Source: JAOBAU01 sp034667465 (lineage in GTDB: Bacteria; Acidobacteriota; Thermoanaerobaculia; Gp7-AA8). From it: DNA of 64,000 bases. The notes beneath the pieces were generated by a model, which had not been told where the DNA came from, made no database searches, and saw nothing but the letters and a program-made list of their open reading frames with translations. Positions 32,651 through 44,447 of the stretch are shown here, one piece after another (the first letter of the stretch is position 1; each line of letters begins with the position of its first letter). The DNA lies in NCBI GenBank assembly GCA_034667465.1, contig JAXDJV010000008.1:124001-188000 (forward strand). The letters are read 5' to 3'. Position numbers and translations under genes: made by a program.

Positions 32651-33702
32651 GCATCCCCCAACTTCCGTATGGCCAGACCGACGGCGATCGCCATACTCGG
32701 CCCAATCTCAGCCAACTTCTCGGGGTCGAACTCTTTTTCGTCGACGGTGATCTTCTGGAACGGATCCATGATCGCGACCGGGATGCCGAACTTGTCGCGG
32801 AGGATGGCGTCCAGGTTCAGCACCCCGGAGCCGCCACCGGCGAGGACGATCTCGTCGACGCGGTCGGCTCCCGAAGTGGCCGTGAAGAAATCGAGGGTCT
32901 TGCGAAGCTCACCTGCGAAGTCTTCGGATACGGAATTGAGGATCGGAATGACCTGCTGAATGGTGTAGTCGGCGACCGGCTGCCCTTTCTTCAGCTCCTC
33001 CGCCTGTTCGAACGACAGGCTGAGCTCGCGCTGAATGGCATCGGTGTACTGATTGCCGCCGAAGGTGATGTCGCGCCAGAAGAGCGACGTCGAGCCGGAG
33101 AGGACGTTGACGTTGGTGACCGACGCGCCGAGGTTCACGAGCGCGAGGACCTTCCCGTCTTCGATCGGGTAGTTCATTTCGTACGCGTTCTGCAAAGCGA
33201 ACGCGTCGACGTCGACCAGCACCGGCATCTTTCCCGTCTGGCTGATCACCGACGTGTAGTCGTTGATCTTTTCCTTCTTCACCGCGACGAGGATGACGTC
33301 GATGTTGTCGCCTCCGCCGGAGTTCAGCGGCACGTAATCGAGGTTCACGTCGTTGATGTCGAACGGGATGTACTGCTCGGCTTCCCACTGGATCGATTCA
33401 GCCAGTTCTTCCGGCGACATGGCCGGAAGAGTGATCTTCTTGATGATCACCGAATGGCCGGACAGAGAGGTGGCGTAATTGGAATTCTTTACGACCTGCT
33501 CCGTGTTCAGGCGCTGGATCGTCTCCACCACGAGAGACGAGTCCATGATCGAGCCGTCCACGATCGCCTCAGGAGAGAGACGCTCGATGCCGAGCTTGAC
33601 CAGCTGGAAGGTCCCGCCCTTCTTCTCCTTCAGCTCGACTAGTTTGACCGCTGAGGAGCCGATATCAAGGCCGACGACATTTTTGCTCTTTGAGAAGAAC
33701 AC
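32647..33702 (-). CDS. pilM: Type IV pilus actin-like protein PilM
   Basis: 351 residues. Actin/FtsA-fold ATPase of the pilus alignment complex. It has the family start VVGLDIGSSAVKLVELKEK, the EQYIPFDINDVNLDY block, VLALVNLGASVTNVNVL, the FGGNQYTDAIQRELSLSFEQAEELKKG helix and IVLAGGGSGV near the end. First gene of pilMNOPQ and divergent from rpmB. Confidence 0.94.
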   Translation of the reverse strand: MFFSKSKNVVGLDIGSSAVKLVELKEKKGGTFQLVKLGIERLSPEAIVDGSIMDSSLVVETIQRLNTEQVVKNSNYATSLSGHSVIIKKITLPAMSPEELAESIQWEAEQYIPFDINDVNLDYVPLNSGGGDNIDVILVAVKKEKINDYTSVISQTGKMPVLVDVDAFALQNAYEMNYPIEDGKVLALVNLGASVTNVNVLSGSTSLFWRDITFGGNQYTDAIQRELSLSFEQAEELKKGQPVADYTIQQVIPILNSVSEDFAGELRKTLDFFTATSGADRVDEIVLAGGGSGVLNLDAILRDKFGIPVAIMDPFQKITVDEKEFDPEKLAEIGPSMAIAVGLAIRKLGDA

Positions 33703-33754
33703 CGCTCACCCCATCCATCTCACACACTCACTCGCTTCTCACTGGCTCCAGGAT

Positions 33755-33800
33755 GTTGACAGGTGAGGCGAAACTACAACGTTTTATAAGTGCTGTCAAC
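33755..33800. promoter_or_regulatory. Inverted repeat in the AT-rich pilM/rpmB intergenic region
   Basis: GTTGACAG (33755-33762) and CTGTCAAC (33793-33800) are exact reverse complements 30 bp apart. Each contains TTGACA on one strand, pointing toward rpmB on plus and toward pilM on minus. The stretch between is unusually AT-rich for this genome. It may hold divergent promoter elements, but no -10 box sits at the right spacing. Confidence 0.4.
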
Positions 33801-33861
33801 TCTACAAGATTTAGATACCCAAAGGATTACGCGCAGCTGCGGCCGTCAGGAAGCGAAAGAG

Positions 33862-33890
33862 TTGCGCCTGAGCCAGACCACGGTTACAAT
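33862..33890 (+). promoter_or_regulatory. Promoter of rpmB
   Basis: TTGCGC (33862-33867), 17 bp, TACAAT (33885-33890). Start of transcription would be near 33897, leaving a short leader with the strong GAGGAG ribosome site before the ATG at 33924. Confidence 0.55.
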
Positions 33891-33923
33891 CCCACGCCTT
33901 TCGCGTTATTTGAGGAGTAGACA

Positions 33924-34118
33924 ATGGCAAAGATGTGCGAAGTCTGCGGCAAGGCCCCGGTTTTCGGAAACCGGATCAGCCACGCCCACAACGTGTCCAG
34001 CCGCCGCTGGATGCCGAATCTGCAGCGCGTTCGCGTTCAGGTCGGCAGCGCCGTTCAGCGCATGAACGTTTGCACCCGCTGCATCCGTACCGGCAAGATC
34101 CAGAAAGCCGCGCGGTAA
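33924..34118 (+). CDS. rpmB: Large-subunit ribosomal protein L28
   Basis: 64 residues, highly typical: MAKMCEVCGKAPVFGNRISHAHNVSSRRW, then PNLQRVRVQVG and MNVCTRCIRTGKI. Two CxxC pairs (CEVC and CTRC) make it the zinc-binding form. Preceded by a consensus promoter and GAGGAG. Monocistronic between the divergent pil operon and the convergent rel gene. Confidence 0.96.
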   Translation: MAKMCEVCGKAPVFGNRISHAHNVSSRRWMPNLQRVRVQVGSAVQRMNVCTRCIRTGKIQKAAR

Positions 34119-34127
34119 CGACATCCG

Positions 34128-36299
34128 CTACGCCGTCGCGTGGCGGATGTTGTACTTCCTCTCCACCTGCATCACCCCATCAACCCCGGCGATCGAGCGC
34201 GTCACTTTCTCGAGGTGTTTGAGGTCGGCGATCTCCAGCACCAGCTCCGCCGTTGCTTTCCCGTCTCCGGTCCGCGAATCCATCTGACGAATGTTCGTCT
34301 TCAGGTTCGCGATCGTCGAGATCACCCGCGCCAGAATCCCCTGCCGGTCATCCATCACGATCTCGAGGTCGACCTGGAACTGCGACTGCCGCTGATCCGC
34401 CCATTCGACGGCGATCTCGCGGTCGGGGTTGAACATCAGGTTCCTGACGTTCGGACAATTCGCGCTGTGGATCGCAACTCCTTTGCCGCGCGTGATGTAG
34501 CCGATGATCGGCTCGCCCGGCAGCGGGTTGCAGCACTTGGCGAGATAGGTCATCAGGTCGTCGTAGCCTTTGACCTTGATCGCCGCCGGCCCTGACGTGA
34601 ACGGGAAGATCTTCCGCACCGCCTGCTGGATCACTCCGGCGTCGGTCGGCTTCTCTTTCTGTTCGTCGGTCGCGAAGCGTTCCACGATCGAGCGCGCCGA
34701 GATCTTTCCGTAGCCGACGTCGGCGTAGAGATCGTCGAGTTTCGAGATCCCGTACTCCGACAGCACGCCGTCGAGCGCGTTCTCGGCGACGAGCTTTCGC
34801 CACTGCACTTTGTAGCGCTTCGCTTCCTTCTCGATCAGCTTCCTTCCGAGCTCGACGGAGCGATGTTTCTGCTCGGTGTTCAGCCAGTGCCGGATCTTGT
34901 GCCGCGCCCGCGAGGTGGCGACCATGTTTACCCACTCGCGGTTCGGCGTCTGCGTCGTGCTGGTGAGCACTTCGACGATGTCGCCGTTCTTCAGCAGCGT
35001 CCGCAGCGGCACGAGCTTGCCGTTGACGCGCGCGCCGACGCAGCGATGCCCGACGTCGGTGTGAATCCGATACGCGAAATCGAGCGGCATCGCGCCACGC
35101 GGGAACGCGAAGACGTCGCCGCGCGGCGTGAAGGTGTAGACCTCGTCCGGATAGAGATCGATCTTCAGCGAGTTCATGAAGACTCGCGGATCTTTGATGT
35201 CGTGCTGCCACTCGACGAGCTGCCGCAGCCAGAGGAAGTTCGCGTCGTCACCACTCGCGCCGACTCGTCCCTCTTTGTACTTCCAGTGCGCCGCGATTCC
35301 CTGCTCGGCGATGAGGTCCATCTCGCGCGTGCGGATCTGCACTTCGAACGGCTGACCTTTCTCCGCCACGACCGTCGTGTGCAGCGATTGGTAGAAGTTC
35401 GGCTTCGGCATCGCGATGTAGTCCTTGATCCGACCCGGGACCGGACGCCACATTTGATGAATGATGCCGAGACCTGCGTAGCAATCTTTGACCGACGGCG
35501 TGACGATGCGAAACGCGAGGTAGTCGTACAGCTGGCCGATGTCGATCTCCTGCCGGCGCATCTTCGACCAAATCGAGTACATCGATTTCACACGTCCGAA
35601 AACTTCTCCTTCGATCTCGTTCGACGCGAGCGTTCCCGCCAGCGACTTGCGGATGCGATCGACGAGATCGCCGGACACGGAGAGCTTTTCGTTCACGGCT
35701 TTGGAGAGCTCTTCGAATTCGCGCGGATGGAGGTAACGGAACGAGAGATCTTCGAGCTCGGATTTGATCCGTCCCATGCCGAGGCGGTTGGCGATCGGCG
35801 CGTAGATCTCGAGCGTCTCTTTCGCGACGGCGAGCTGTTTCTCCTCGGGGAGAAACTCGAGCGTGCGCATGTTGTGCAGCCGGTCTGCGAGCTTCACGAG
35901 CACGACGCGAAGGTCGGAGACCATCGCGAGGAGCATCTTGCGGAACGTCTCGGCCTGCTGCTCTTCCTTCGAGACGTAGGCGTAACGAGAGATTTTCGTG
36001 ACGCCGTCGACGAGTTCCGCGACGTCGTCGCCGAACGTCTCCTGCAGGATCTCTTTCGTCGTCAGCGTGTCTTCGATGACGTCGTGCAGCAACCCGACCG
36101 CGATCGAAGTCTCGTCGAGCCGCATGTCCGCGAGGATGTACGCGACGTTCAGCGGATGGATGAGATACGGCTCGCCCGAGCTGCGAACCTGCCCGCGATG
36201 CTCCCGAGCGGAAAAGATGTACGCCTTCTGAAGCAGCTCCTCATCGAAGTCGGGCTTGTAGCTCTCGACCTTATCCAGTATGTCTTCAAAGCGAATCAT
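34128..36299 (-). CDS. rel: Bifunctional (p)ppGpp synthetase/hydrolase Rel
   Basis: 723 residues from the ATG at 36299. Domain order: hydrolase HD domain with the intact HDVIEDT motif (H72-D73), synthetase domain with YQSLHTTVV and EVQIRTREMD, TGS (VYTFTPRGDVFAFPRGAMPLDFAYRIHTDVGHRC), helical and zinc-finger-like region (AKCCNPLPGEPIIGYITRGKGVAIHSANCPN) and a C-terminal ACT domain (DRQGILARVISTIANLKTNIRQM). Both catalytic domains look complete, so it should make and remove the alarmone. It runs convergent to rpmB with 9 bp between stops. Confidence 0.95.
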   Translation of the reverse strand: MIRFEDILDKVESYKPDFDEELLQKAYIFSAREHRGQVRSSGEPYLIHPLNVAYILADMRLDETSIAVGLLHDVIEDTLTTKEILQETFGDDVAELVDGVTKISRYAYVSKEEQQAETFRKMLLAMVSDLRVVLVKLADRLHNMRTLEFLPEEKQLAVAKETLEIYAPIANRLGMGRIKSELEDLSFRYLHPREFEELSKAVNEKLSVSGDLVDRIRKSLAGTLASNEIEGEVFGRVKSMYSIWSKMRRQEIDIGQLYDYLAFRIVTPSVKDCYAGLGIIHQMWRPVPGRIKDYIAMPKPNFYQSLHTTVVAEKGQPFEVQIRTREMDLIAEQGIAAHWKYKEGRVGASGDDANFLWLRQLVEWQHDIKDPRVFMNSLKIDLYPDEVYTFTPRGDVFAFPRGAMPLDFAYRIHTDVGHRCVGARVNGKLVPLRTLLKNGDIVEVLTSTTQTPNREWVNMVATSRARHKIRHWLNTEQKHRSVELGRKLIEKEAKRYKVQWRKLVAENALDGVLSEYGISKLDDLYADVGYGKISARSIVERFATDEQKEKPTDAGVIQQAVRKIFPFTSGPAAIKVKGYDDLMTYLAKCCNPLPGEPIIGYITRGKGVAIHSANCPNVRNLMFNPDREIAVEWADQRQSQFQVDLEIVMDDRQGILARVISTIANLKTNIRQMDSRTGDGKATAELVLEIADLKHLEKVTRSIAGVDGVMQVERKYNIRHATA

Positions 36300-36340
36300 C
36301 GTTTTACCGGAACAGCCGGTGATGCTAACAGCTTTCCGGA

Positions 36341-36428
36341 ATGAGGCATGAGGCATGAGGTATGAGTGATGAGCAGACGCCGGCCGACGCGGAGCGACTC
36401 ATACCTCATCCCTCATACCTCATTGCCT
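36341..36428. repeat. Heptamer-based inverted repeat (ATGAGGC/T family), copy 1
   Basis: The left arm (36341-36373) is built of ATGAGGC, ATGAGGC, ATGAGGT and ATGAGTG units. The right arm (36397-36428) is the reverse: ACTCATA, CCTCATC, CCTCATA, CCTCATT. The 23-nt centre is GC-rich. It lies between rel and the PA2779-like gene. A second copy is at 60771-60830. Confidence 0.75.
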
Positions 36429-36528
36429 CTTCGCTGGCTTACTAATTGCTCCGTGCTCAGCCGGAAGCCAGGGAGCCGCGGCCGCGGGACCTGACCGCCG
36501 GGATGTAAATAAAGGAGGGTTGTCGTTC

Positions 36529-36891
36529 ATGCGTCTTTCGAAATCGTTGTTCTTCGTTCTCATCCTCATGGTCGCCTTCGTCGCCGTTCCGAGCTTTGCG
36601 GGTCCGGTCCCGTCAAAGACGGCGGCAAACCAGAGTCTCGATTCACGCGCCGCCGATCTCGCACTCGTCCGCGACGTCGTGACGAACCAGCAGGTTGCGA
36701 CCGCACTCGCCGCACGCGGCCTCACGCCGGAACAGGTCAATCAGCGTGTTGCCCAGCTTTCACCGCAGGACCTCCACCAGCTCGCCGGCAATCTCGATCA
36801 GCTCCAGGCTGCCGGTCTCACTCGTCAGGAATGGATCTGGATCGGGATCGGCGCGCTCGCCGCTCTGATCCTCGTCATCGCACTCGGTTAA
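36529..36891 (+). CDS. PA2779 family protein
   Basis: 120 residues from the ATG at 36529, with GGAGG 10 nt upstream. Signal peptide (LSKSLFFVLILMVAFVAVPSFA), a helical middle part with LVRDVVTNQQVATALAARGLTPEQVNQRVAQLSPQDLHQLAGNLDQL, and a C-terminal membrane helix (IWIGIGALAALILVIALG). This is the known pattern of PA2779-type proteins, which lie beside a PA2778-type cysteine peptidase, as here. Function unknown. Its TAA overlaps the next gene's ATG by one base (TAATG). Confidence 0.85.
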   Translation: MRLSKSLFFVLILMVAFVAVPSFAGPVPSKTAANQSLDSRAADLALVRDVVTNQQVATALAARGLTPEQVNQRVAQLSPQDLHQLAGNLDQLQAAGLTRQEWIWIGIGALAALILVIALG

Positions 36892-37958
36892 TGCAGTCCT
36901 CCCGGCGTCATGCACCAATCGGGCGAGCGGCCGCTCGCCCGATGCTCTTCCCGGCGCTGCTGCTGCTCCTCGGCACTTCGTGTGTCGCATGGACACCGCG
37001 CTCGGTCCGCACCTCGCCGTCCGCGACCGTGCTCCCCGACATACCGATGCAGAAGTGGGGCATCGAATCGTGCGGCGCCGGCTCGCTCTCGACCGTCCTG
37101 CAACACTACGGCGATAAAACGTCGATGAACGAGTGGGACGCGACGCTGCCGAAAGTTCGCGGCGGCGTGATCACCATCGATCTCATCCTCGCCGCGCGCA
37201 AACGCGGCTTCGACGCGGAGCTCGTGACCGGCACTCCCGATCTCGTCACCGAGGAGGTGGCGAAAGGTCATCCGGTCATTCTGATGTTGCAGGTGGTGGA
37301 AGCTCCCGGCACCGGCTACGACTTCTTCCACTACATCGTCGTCGATGGACTCGATCGCGATCGCAAGCTGATTCGCTCGCAGTTCGGCGACGGCAAAGCG
37401 CGCTGGATATCCTTCGCGCGGCTCGAGAAGCCGTGGGCGGGCGGTGGTCACGCCGCGCTGCTCATTCGTCCGCGCGACGGCATCACCGATTCGCTCCGTG
37501 CCGCGGTCGCGCTCGAAGATGCGGGCAACTACGCAGACGCCGCCGCCAGCTATCGCACCATCCTCACCGCGCATCCCGATTCCACGCTCGTCTGGACCAA
37601 CCTCGGCAACGCCGAAATGCAGCTCGGCAAACGCGCCGAGGCCGAGGAAGCGTTTCGCAAAGCGCTGGCGATTGATCAGAAATCGCGCGACGCGCTGAAC
37701 AACCTCGCGTGGCTCCTCTATCAGCAGAATCGTCTGCCCGAGGCGGAGAACTTTGCGCGGCAGGCGGTGGCGCAGCCGGGACCCGATCCGTATCTAGTGC
37801 TCGACACGCTCGCGCGGATTCTCGCGGCAAAAGGCGCATGCGATGAAGCGGTGACGACGTTCGACAAGGCGCTGCAATCGGTGCCGGCATCGCGCGCCTC
37901 CGCACGCGACGATCTCGAAAAAGGTCTCGCCGACACGCGCCGCAGCTGCCACTCGTAA
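36891..37958 (+). CDS. PA2778 family C39-like cysteine peptidase with TPRs
   Basis: 355 residues from ATG 36891, coupled to the PA2779 gene. Lipoprotein signal (LLLLLGTSC). The peptidase-C39-like domain has the catalytic cysteine in WGIESCGAGSLSTVLQHYG (C61) and the histidine in FFHYIVVDGLD, with an aspartate nearby. It is followed by TPR repeats (VWTNLGNAEMQLGKRAEAEEAFRKALAI, DALNNLAWLLYQQNRLPEAENFARQAV). Probably a periplasmic protease or transglutaminase-like enzyme; the substrate is unknown. Confidence 0.85.
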   Translation: MQSSRRHAPIGRAAARPMLFPALLLLLGTSCVAWTPRSVRTSPSATVLPDIPMQKWGIESCGAGSLSTVLQHYGDKTSMNEWDATLPKVRGGVITIDLILAARKRGFDAELVTGTPDLVTEEVAKGHPVILMLQVVEAPGTGYDFFHYIVVDGLDRDRKLIRSQFGDGKARWISFARLEKPWAGGGHAALLIRPRDGITDSLRAAVALEDAGNYADAAASYRTILTAHPDSTLVWTNLGNAEMQLGKRAEAEEAFRKALAIDQKSRDALNNLAWLLYQQNRLPEAENFARQAVAQPGPDPYLVLDTLARILAAKGACDEAVTTFDKALQSVPASRASARDDLEKGLADTRRSCHS

Positions 37959-37980
37959 CGCGTGGTGTAGCATCGCGCCC

Positions 37981-39081
37981 ATGTTCTCGCGGCGCGCGCG
38001 CTGGGACGCGCCGGTCAACCAGTTGACCATCGCACGACAGTCGCGGGACGGGCTGCTCGACCTCACCGAATCGAATCCGACGCGAGCCGCGATCGACTAT
38101 CCGCTCGACGAGCTTTCCGACGCACTCGCGCGTGCCGCGCGCGTCCCCTACTCGCCCGATCCGCTCGGCATCCGTTCCGCGCGCGAGGCGGTTGCGGAAT
38201 CGATCGGCGCAGATCCCGACGACGTCGTCATCACCGCGTCGACGTCGGAAGCGTATTCGTATCTCTTCAAGTTGCTGACCGATCCCGGCGATGCGATCGC
38301 AACCGCGACGCCGTCGTATCCGCTGCTCGAGCATCTCGCAGCGATGGAGCTCGTCGAGTTGCAGCCGTTCGCGCTCGAGCTGCATCGGCGATGGGAGCTC
38401 GACACCGGCGCGCTGGAGCGTGTGATCGGCGAACGGACACGCGCCATCATCGTCGTCAATCCGAACAATCCGACCGGCTCATTCGTCACGAGTGATGAAC
38501 AGCAATTGCTCGCCACGCACGGATTGCCTGTCATCTCCGACGAAGTATTCCTCGACTATCCGCTCGAAGGCTCGGGCTCGACGTTCGCGAATGACGACGT
38601 GCTCCACTTCGCACTCGGCGGTTTGTCGAAGTCGGCCGGGCTGCCGCACTTCAAGCTCGGCTGGATCCGCGCCGGCGGCCCGACCGCCGCGCGACGTGAA
38701 GCGATCGCTGCACTCGAACTGATCGCCGACAACTTCCTCTCGGTCGCGACGCCGGTGCAGATCGCGCTGCCGGAGATTCTGCGCATCGCGCCGCGCATCC
38801 GCTCCGCCATCTCGCGGCGAACGCGCGAGAATCTCGACGTGCTCAGAATTGCCATTGTTGCAAGACCGGAATGGCAGTTGCTGCCGGTTGAAGGCGGATG
38901 GTCGGCGTTGATCCGCGTGCCGCGGACACGCAGCGACGAAGAGCTCGCGCTCGATTTCCTCGATCGCGGAGTCATCGTCCATCCCGGATACTTTTTCGAT
39001 TTCGAGCGCGACGGCTGGTTCGTCGTCTCGCTGCTCACGCCGCCCGATATCTTTCGCGAAGGAATCCGCCGCATCGTATGA
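37981..39081 (+). CDS. Class I/II PLP-dependent aminotransferase
   Basis: 366 residues. Fold type I aminotransferase: LTESNPT near the start, VVNPNNPTG (substrate/PLP loop), ISDEVFLDY (PLP-ring Asp) and the Schiff-base lysine in GGLSKSAGLPHFKLGW. Substrate not deducible. TAGCAT lies at 37968-37973, 7 nt before the ATG, with no ribosome site (leaderless candidate). Its stop overlaps the next aminotransferase (ATGA). Confidence 0.88.
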   Translation: MFSRRARWDAPVNQLTIARQSRDGLLDLTESNPTRAAIDYPLDELSDALARAARVPYSPDPLGIRSAREAVAESIGADPDDVVITASTSEAYSYLFKLLTDPGDAIATATPSYPLLEHLAAMELVELQPFALELHRRWELDTGALERVIGERTRAIIVVNPNNPTGSFVTSDEQQLLATHGLPVISDEVFLDYPLEGSGSTFANDDVLHFALGGLSKSAGLPHFKLGWIRAGGPTAARREAIAALELIADNFLSVATPVQIALPEILRIAPRIRSAISRRTRENLDVLRIAIVARPEWQLLPVEGGWSALIRVPRTRSDEELALDFLDRGVIVHPGYFFDFERDGWFVVSLLTPPDIFREGIRRIV

Positions 39082-40244
39082 AACAGCACTGGACGCTCGA
39101 TCCCGAAATCACCTTTCTCAATCACGGTTCCTTCGGCGCGACGCCGCGCACGGTGCTCGCGAAACAGAACGAGCTCCGCGCACAGATGGAGCGCGAACCC
39201 GTGCGTTTCTTCGTCCGAGAACTGGAACCGTTGCTCGACGCGGCGCGCGAGGAGCTCGGCGCATTCGTCGGCGCCGACGCGTCCGATCTCGCCTTCCTGC
39301 CGAATGCGACCGCCGGCGTGAACGCCGTCCTTCGCTCGCTCGATCTCGACAAACATGATGAGTTGCTCGTGACCAGTCACGAATACGGCGCGTCGCGCAA
39401 CGCGCTCGAATACGTGGCCGGACTCGAAGGAGCGAAGGTCGTCGTCGTCGAGATCCCGTATCCGATTGCCTCAGCGGATGAAGTGATCTCGCGCGTCCTC
39501 GAGAAGGTGACCGAGCGTACGCGGCTGCTGCTCATCGATCACGTCACCAGTCAAACCGCGCTCGTCTTTCCAATCGCGCAGATCATCGCGGCGCTCAGCG
39601 CGCGCGGCATCGACACGCTCGTCGACGGCGCGCACGCTCCCGGCATGTTGCCGCTCGATCTCCGCAATCTCGGCGCCGCGTACTACGCCGCCAATCTGCA
39701 CAAGTGGGTCTGCGCGCCGAAAGGCGCCGCGTTTCTCTACGTGCGCCGCAATCGCCAGTATGCGATCCGTCCCGTCTCGATCAGTCACGGCGCGAGCGCC
39801 GACACCGGCACGCGCAGCCGCTTTCACCTCGAGTTCGACTGGACCGGCACCTCCGACCCGACGCCGTGGCTCTGCGTTCCCGACGCGCTCCGCTTCCTGC
39901 CGTCGCTCGTCAGCGGCGGCTGGCCCGAAGTGATGCACCGCAATCACGAGCTCGCGCTGCGCGGCCGCGATCTGCTCTGCGATGCACTCGGCATCGCGCC
40001 GCCCGCGCCCGACGACATGATCGGCTCGATGGCCGCCGTCCCGCTTCCCGACGGTGACACCGAAAAGGTACCGATGCTGTACGGCGATCCGCTGCAGGAC
40101 GAGCTGCTCTTCAAACACCGCATCGAGGTGCCGATCGTCCGCTGGCCCGCTGCGCCGAAACGGGTGCTGCGAATTTCCGCGCAGCTTTACAACACGATTG
40201 AGGAGTACGAGCGGCTGGCAAACGCAATCACGCGGTCATCCTGA
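39078..40244 (+). CDS. Class V aminotransferase, isopenicillin-N-epimerase-like
   Basis: 388 residues from ATG 39078. Opens with ITFLNHGSFGATPRTVL, typical of CefD-like class V PLP enzymes. It has the PLP-ring aspartate region (LVDGAHAPGMLPLDL) and the Schiff-base lysine in NLHKWVCAPKG. These act as aminotransferases, epimerases or cysteine-desulfurase-like lyases; the real substrate is unknown. The stop codon (TCATCCTGA context) lies inside the REP-like palindrome that begins at 40235, so the last residues RSS come from the repeat. Confidence 0.85.
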   Translation: MKQHWTLDPEITFLNHGSFGATPRTVLAKQNELRAQMEREPVRFFVRELEPLLDAAREELGAFVGADASDLAFLPNATAGVNAVLRSLDLDKHDELLVTSHEYGASRNALEYVAGLEGAKVVVVEIPYPIASADEVISRVLEKVTERTRLLLIDHVTSQTALVFPIAQIIAALSARGIDTLVDGAHAPGMLPLDLRNLGAAYYAANLHKWVCAPKGAAFLYVRRNRQYAIRPVSISHGASADTGTRSRFHLEFDWTGTSDPTPWLCVPDALRFLPSLVSGGWPEVMHRNHELALRGRDLLCDALGIAPPAPDDMIGSMAAVPLPDGDTEKVPMLYGDPLQDELLFKHRIEVPIVRWPAAPKRVLRISAQLYNTIEEYERLANAITRSS

Positions 40245-40329
40245 GCGTGAGCGAAGGATCCGGGCGGGCGGGGCGAGCGACTGTATCGTGCCCCGCCCTC
40301 GCAGATCCTTCGCTATCGCTCAGGATGAC
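40235..40329. repeat. REP-like palindrome, copy 1
   Basis: Starts GTCATCCTGAGCGTGAGCGA and ends as the reverse pattern, with GATCC toward the centre and a GC-rich middle. It supplies the stop codon of the aminotransferase. Just after it, CGCTAACGCTCAGGTGACGC looks like a further degenerate half-copy that supplies the end of the kinase gene at 40333. Confidence 0.85.
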
Positions 40330-40332
40330 GCG

Positions 40333-42849
<2,517 letters not shown>

Positions 42850-42952
42850 CGCGCAGCGATCATAGGTGCGTATTTGTTTTGCCGATGCCGCACTTACGGC
42901 ACACAGCAGGGACAAAACTTGCACGGTGCCGGGCAGAAAGGAATTGCAGAGC

Positions 42953-43588
42953 ATGAAAAACCGATATTTGCTCGTGCTGACACTCGCGCTCGTTACGATC
43001 ATTGCAGCGGGATGTAAGAAGACCGAAAACACCAACACCACCGACACGGCCACGCTGATGACGAGCACCGAAACGGTGCACGACAGGGCGGCAAACGCGA
43101 CGGCCACGACCGATACGTCATCGACCGGATCGACCGGCGGCACGGTCACGACGCTGAGCGAAGACGAGAAGCAATTCGTGATGAAAGCCGCGAAGGGCGG
43201 CATGGCGGAAGTCGCCGGGGGACAGACCGCGTCGACGCGGGCGACGAATCCCGACGTCAAGGCGTTCGGCAGTCAGATGGTCACCGACCACTCCAAAGCG
43301 AACGACGAACTGAAGACGCTCGCAACGACGAAGGGAGTCGCGCTGCCGACAGCGATTGACGGCGAATACAAAAAAAGTCTCGCCGGGATCGCGAAGAAAA
43401 CCGGCACGGACTTCGACAAGGCCTACATGAAGGACATGGTCGAAGACCACGAGAAGGATGTGAAGGAGTTCGAGAACGCGGCGAAGAACTCGACCGATCC
43501 CGATCTCAAAGCGTGGGCGGCGAAGACGCTGCCGACGCTGCGGCATCACCTCGAAATGGCGAAAGCGACGAACGCGAAGGTCAACTAA
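42953..43588 (+). CDS. DUF4142 family lipoprotein
   Basis: 211 residues from ATG 42953, with AAAGGA upstream. Lipoprotein signal (YLLVLTLALVTIIAAGC), a Thr/Ser/Asp-rich linker of about 50 residues, then the DUF4142 four-helix domain: EKQFVMKAAKGGMAEVAGGQTAS, KAFGSQMVTDHSKANDELKTLA, FDKAYMKDMVEDHEKDVKEFENAAKN and LKAWAAKTLPTLRHHLEMAKA. The family is ferritin-like in pattern and often linked to stress. It is divergent from the hybrid kinase. Confidence 0.88.
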   Translation: MKNRYLLVLTLALVTIIAAGCKKTENTNTTDTATLMTSTETVHDRAANATATTDTSSTGSTGGTVTTLSEDEKQFVMKAAKGGMAEVAGGQTASTRATNPDVKAFGSQMVTDHSKANDELKTLATTKGVALPTAIDGEYKKSLAGIAKKTGTDFDKAYMKDMVEDHEKDVKEFENAAKNSTDPDLKAWAAKTLPTLRHHLEMAKATNAKVN

Positions 43589-43597
43589 CCGTCAAAC

Positions 43598-43685
43598 GTC
43601 ATCCTGAGCGTTAGCGAAGGATCCGGGCGGGTGGAGCGCGCAGCGAGTGCCACCACCCGGATCCTTCGCTAACGCTCAGGATGAC
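43598..43685. repeat. REP-like palindrome, copy 2
   Basis: Near-perfect arms: GTCATCCTGAGCGTTAGCGA at the left and its exact reverse complement at the right, extending through GGATCCGGG to the centre. It lies between DUF4142 and sdhB and ends inside no gene. Possible transcription terminator or nucleoid-protein site. Confidence 0.88.
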
Positions 43686-43707
43686 AGCGTTACTCGGCCC
43701 CTGCCGC

Positions 43708-44447
43708 CTACTCGCCCTTGAAGTTCGCGACGAGGTAGTCGCGATTCATCCGCGCAATGAAGTCGACGGAAATCCCCTTCGGACAGACCGCTTCGCATTC
43801 GCCGTACATCGTGCAGCTGCCGAAGTGTTCTTCCATCACCTCGACCATCTTCACGACGCGCTTGTAGCGCTCCGGCTGTCCCTGCGGCAGCAGTCCGAGG
43901 TGCGAGACTTTCGCGGCGGTGAACAGCTGTGCGGCGCCGTTCGGGCATTGCGCAACGCACGCGCCGCACTGAATGCATTCCGCGGCGTCCATCGAATGTT
44001 CCTGAATCGGCTTCGGAATCGGAATAGCGTTCGCTTCGATGGCGCTGCCGGTATTGACCGAGATATAGCCGCCCGCCTGAATGATGCGGTCGAGCGGCGA
44101 GCGATCGACGATCAGGTCTTTAATGATCGGAAACGCGCGCGCGCGCCACGGCTCGACACGAACCACGTCGCCGTCGCTGAAGTGGCGCATGTGCAGCTGA
44201 CAGGTGGCGGTGCCGCCGAGCGGACCGTGCGCGACGCCGTTGATCATCATTCCGCACGAGCCGCAGATCCCTTCGCGGCAATCGTGCTCGAAGAGGATCG
44301 GCTCCTCCCCTTTCGCTATCAGCTCCTCATTAACGACGTCGAGCATTTCGAGAAACGACGCCTCGGGGGCGATGCCTTTCGCTTCGTACTGGACGAACTG
44401 TCCCGCCGCGTCGCGCGATTTCTGACGCCAGACGTGCAGTGTGAGAT

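Noticed and set aside
42866..42952. Upstream start for the DUF4142 gene
   Set aside because: ATG 42953 gives the lipoprotein signal at the right place and has a purine-rich ribosome site.
42850..43260. N-terminal extension of the hybrid kinase ORF
   Set aside because: It is antisense to the DUF4142 gene and has no domain; the GAF domain begins shortly after ATG 42849.
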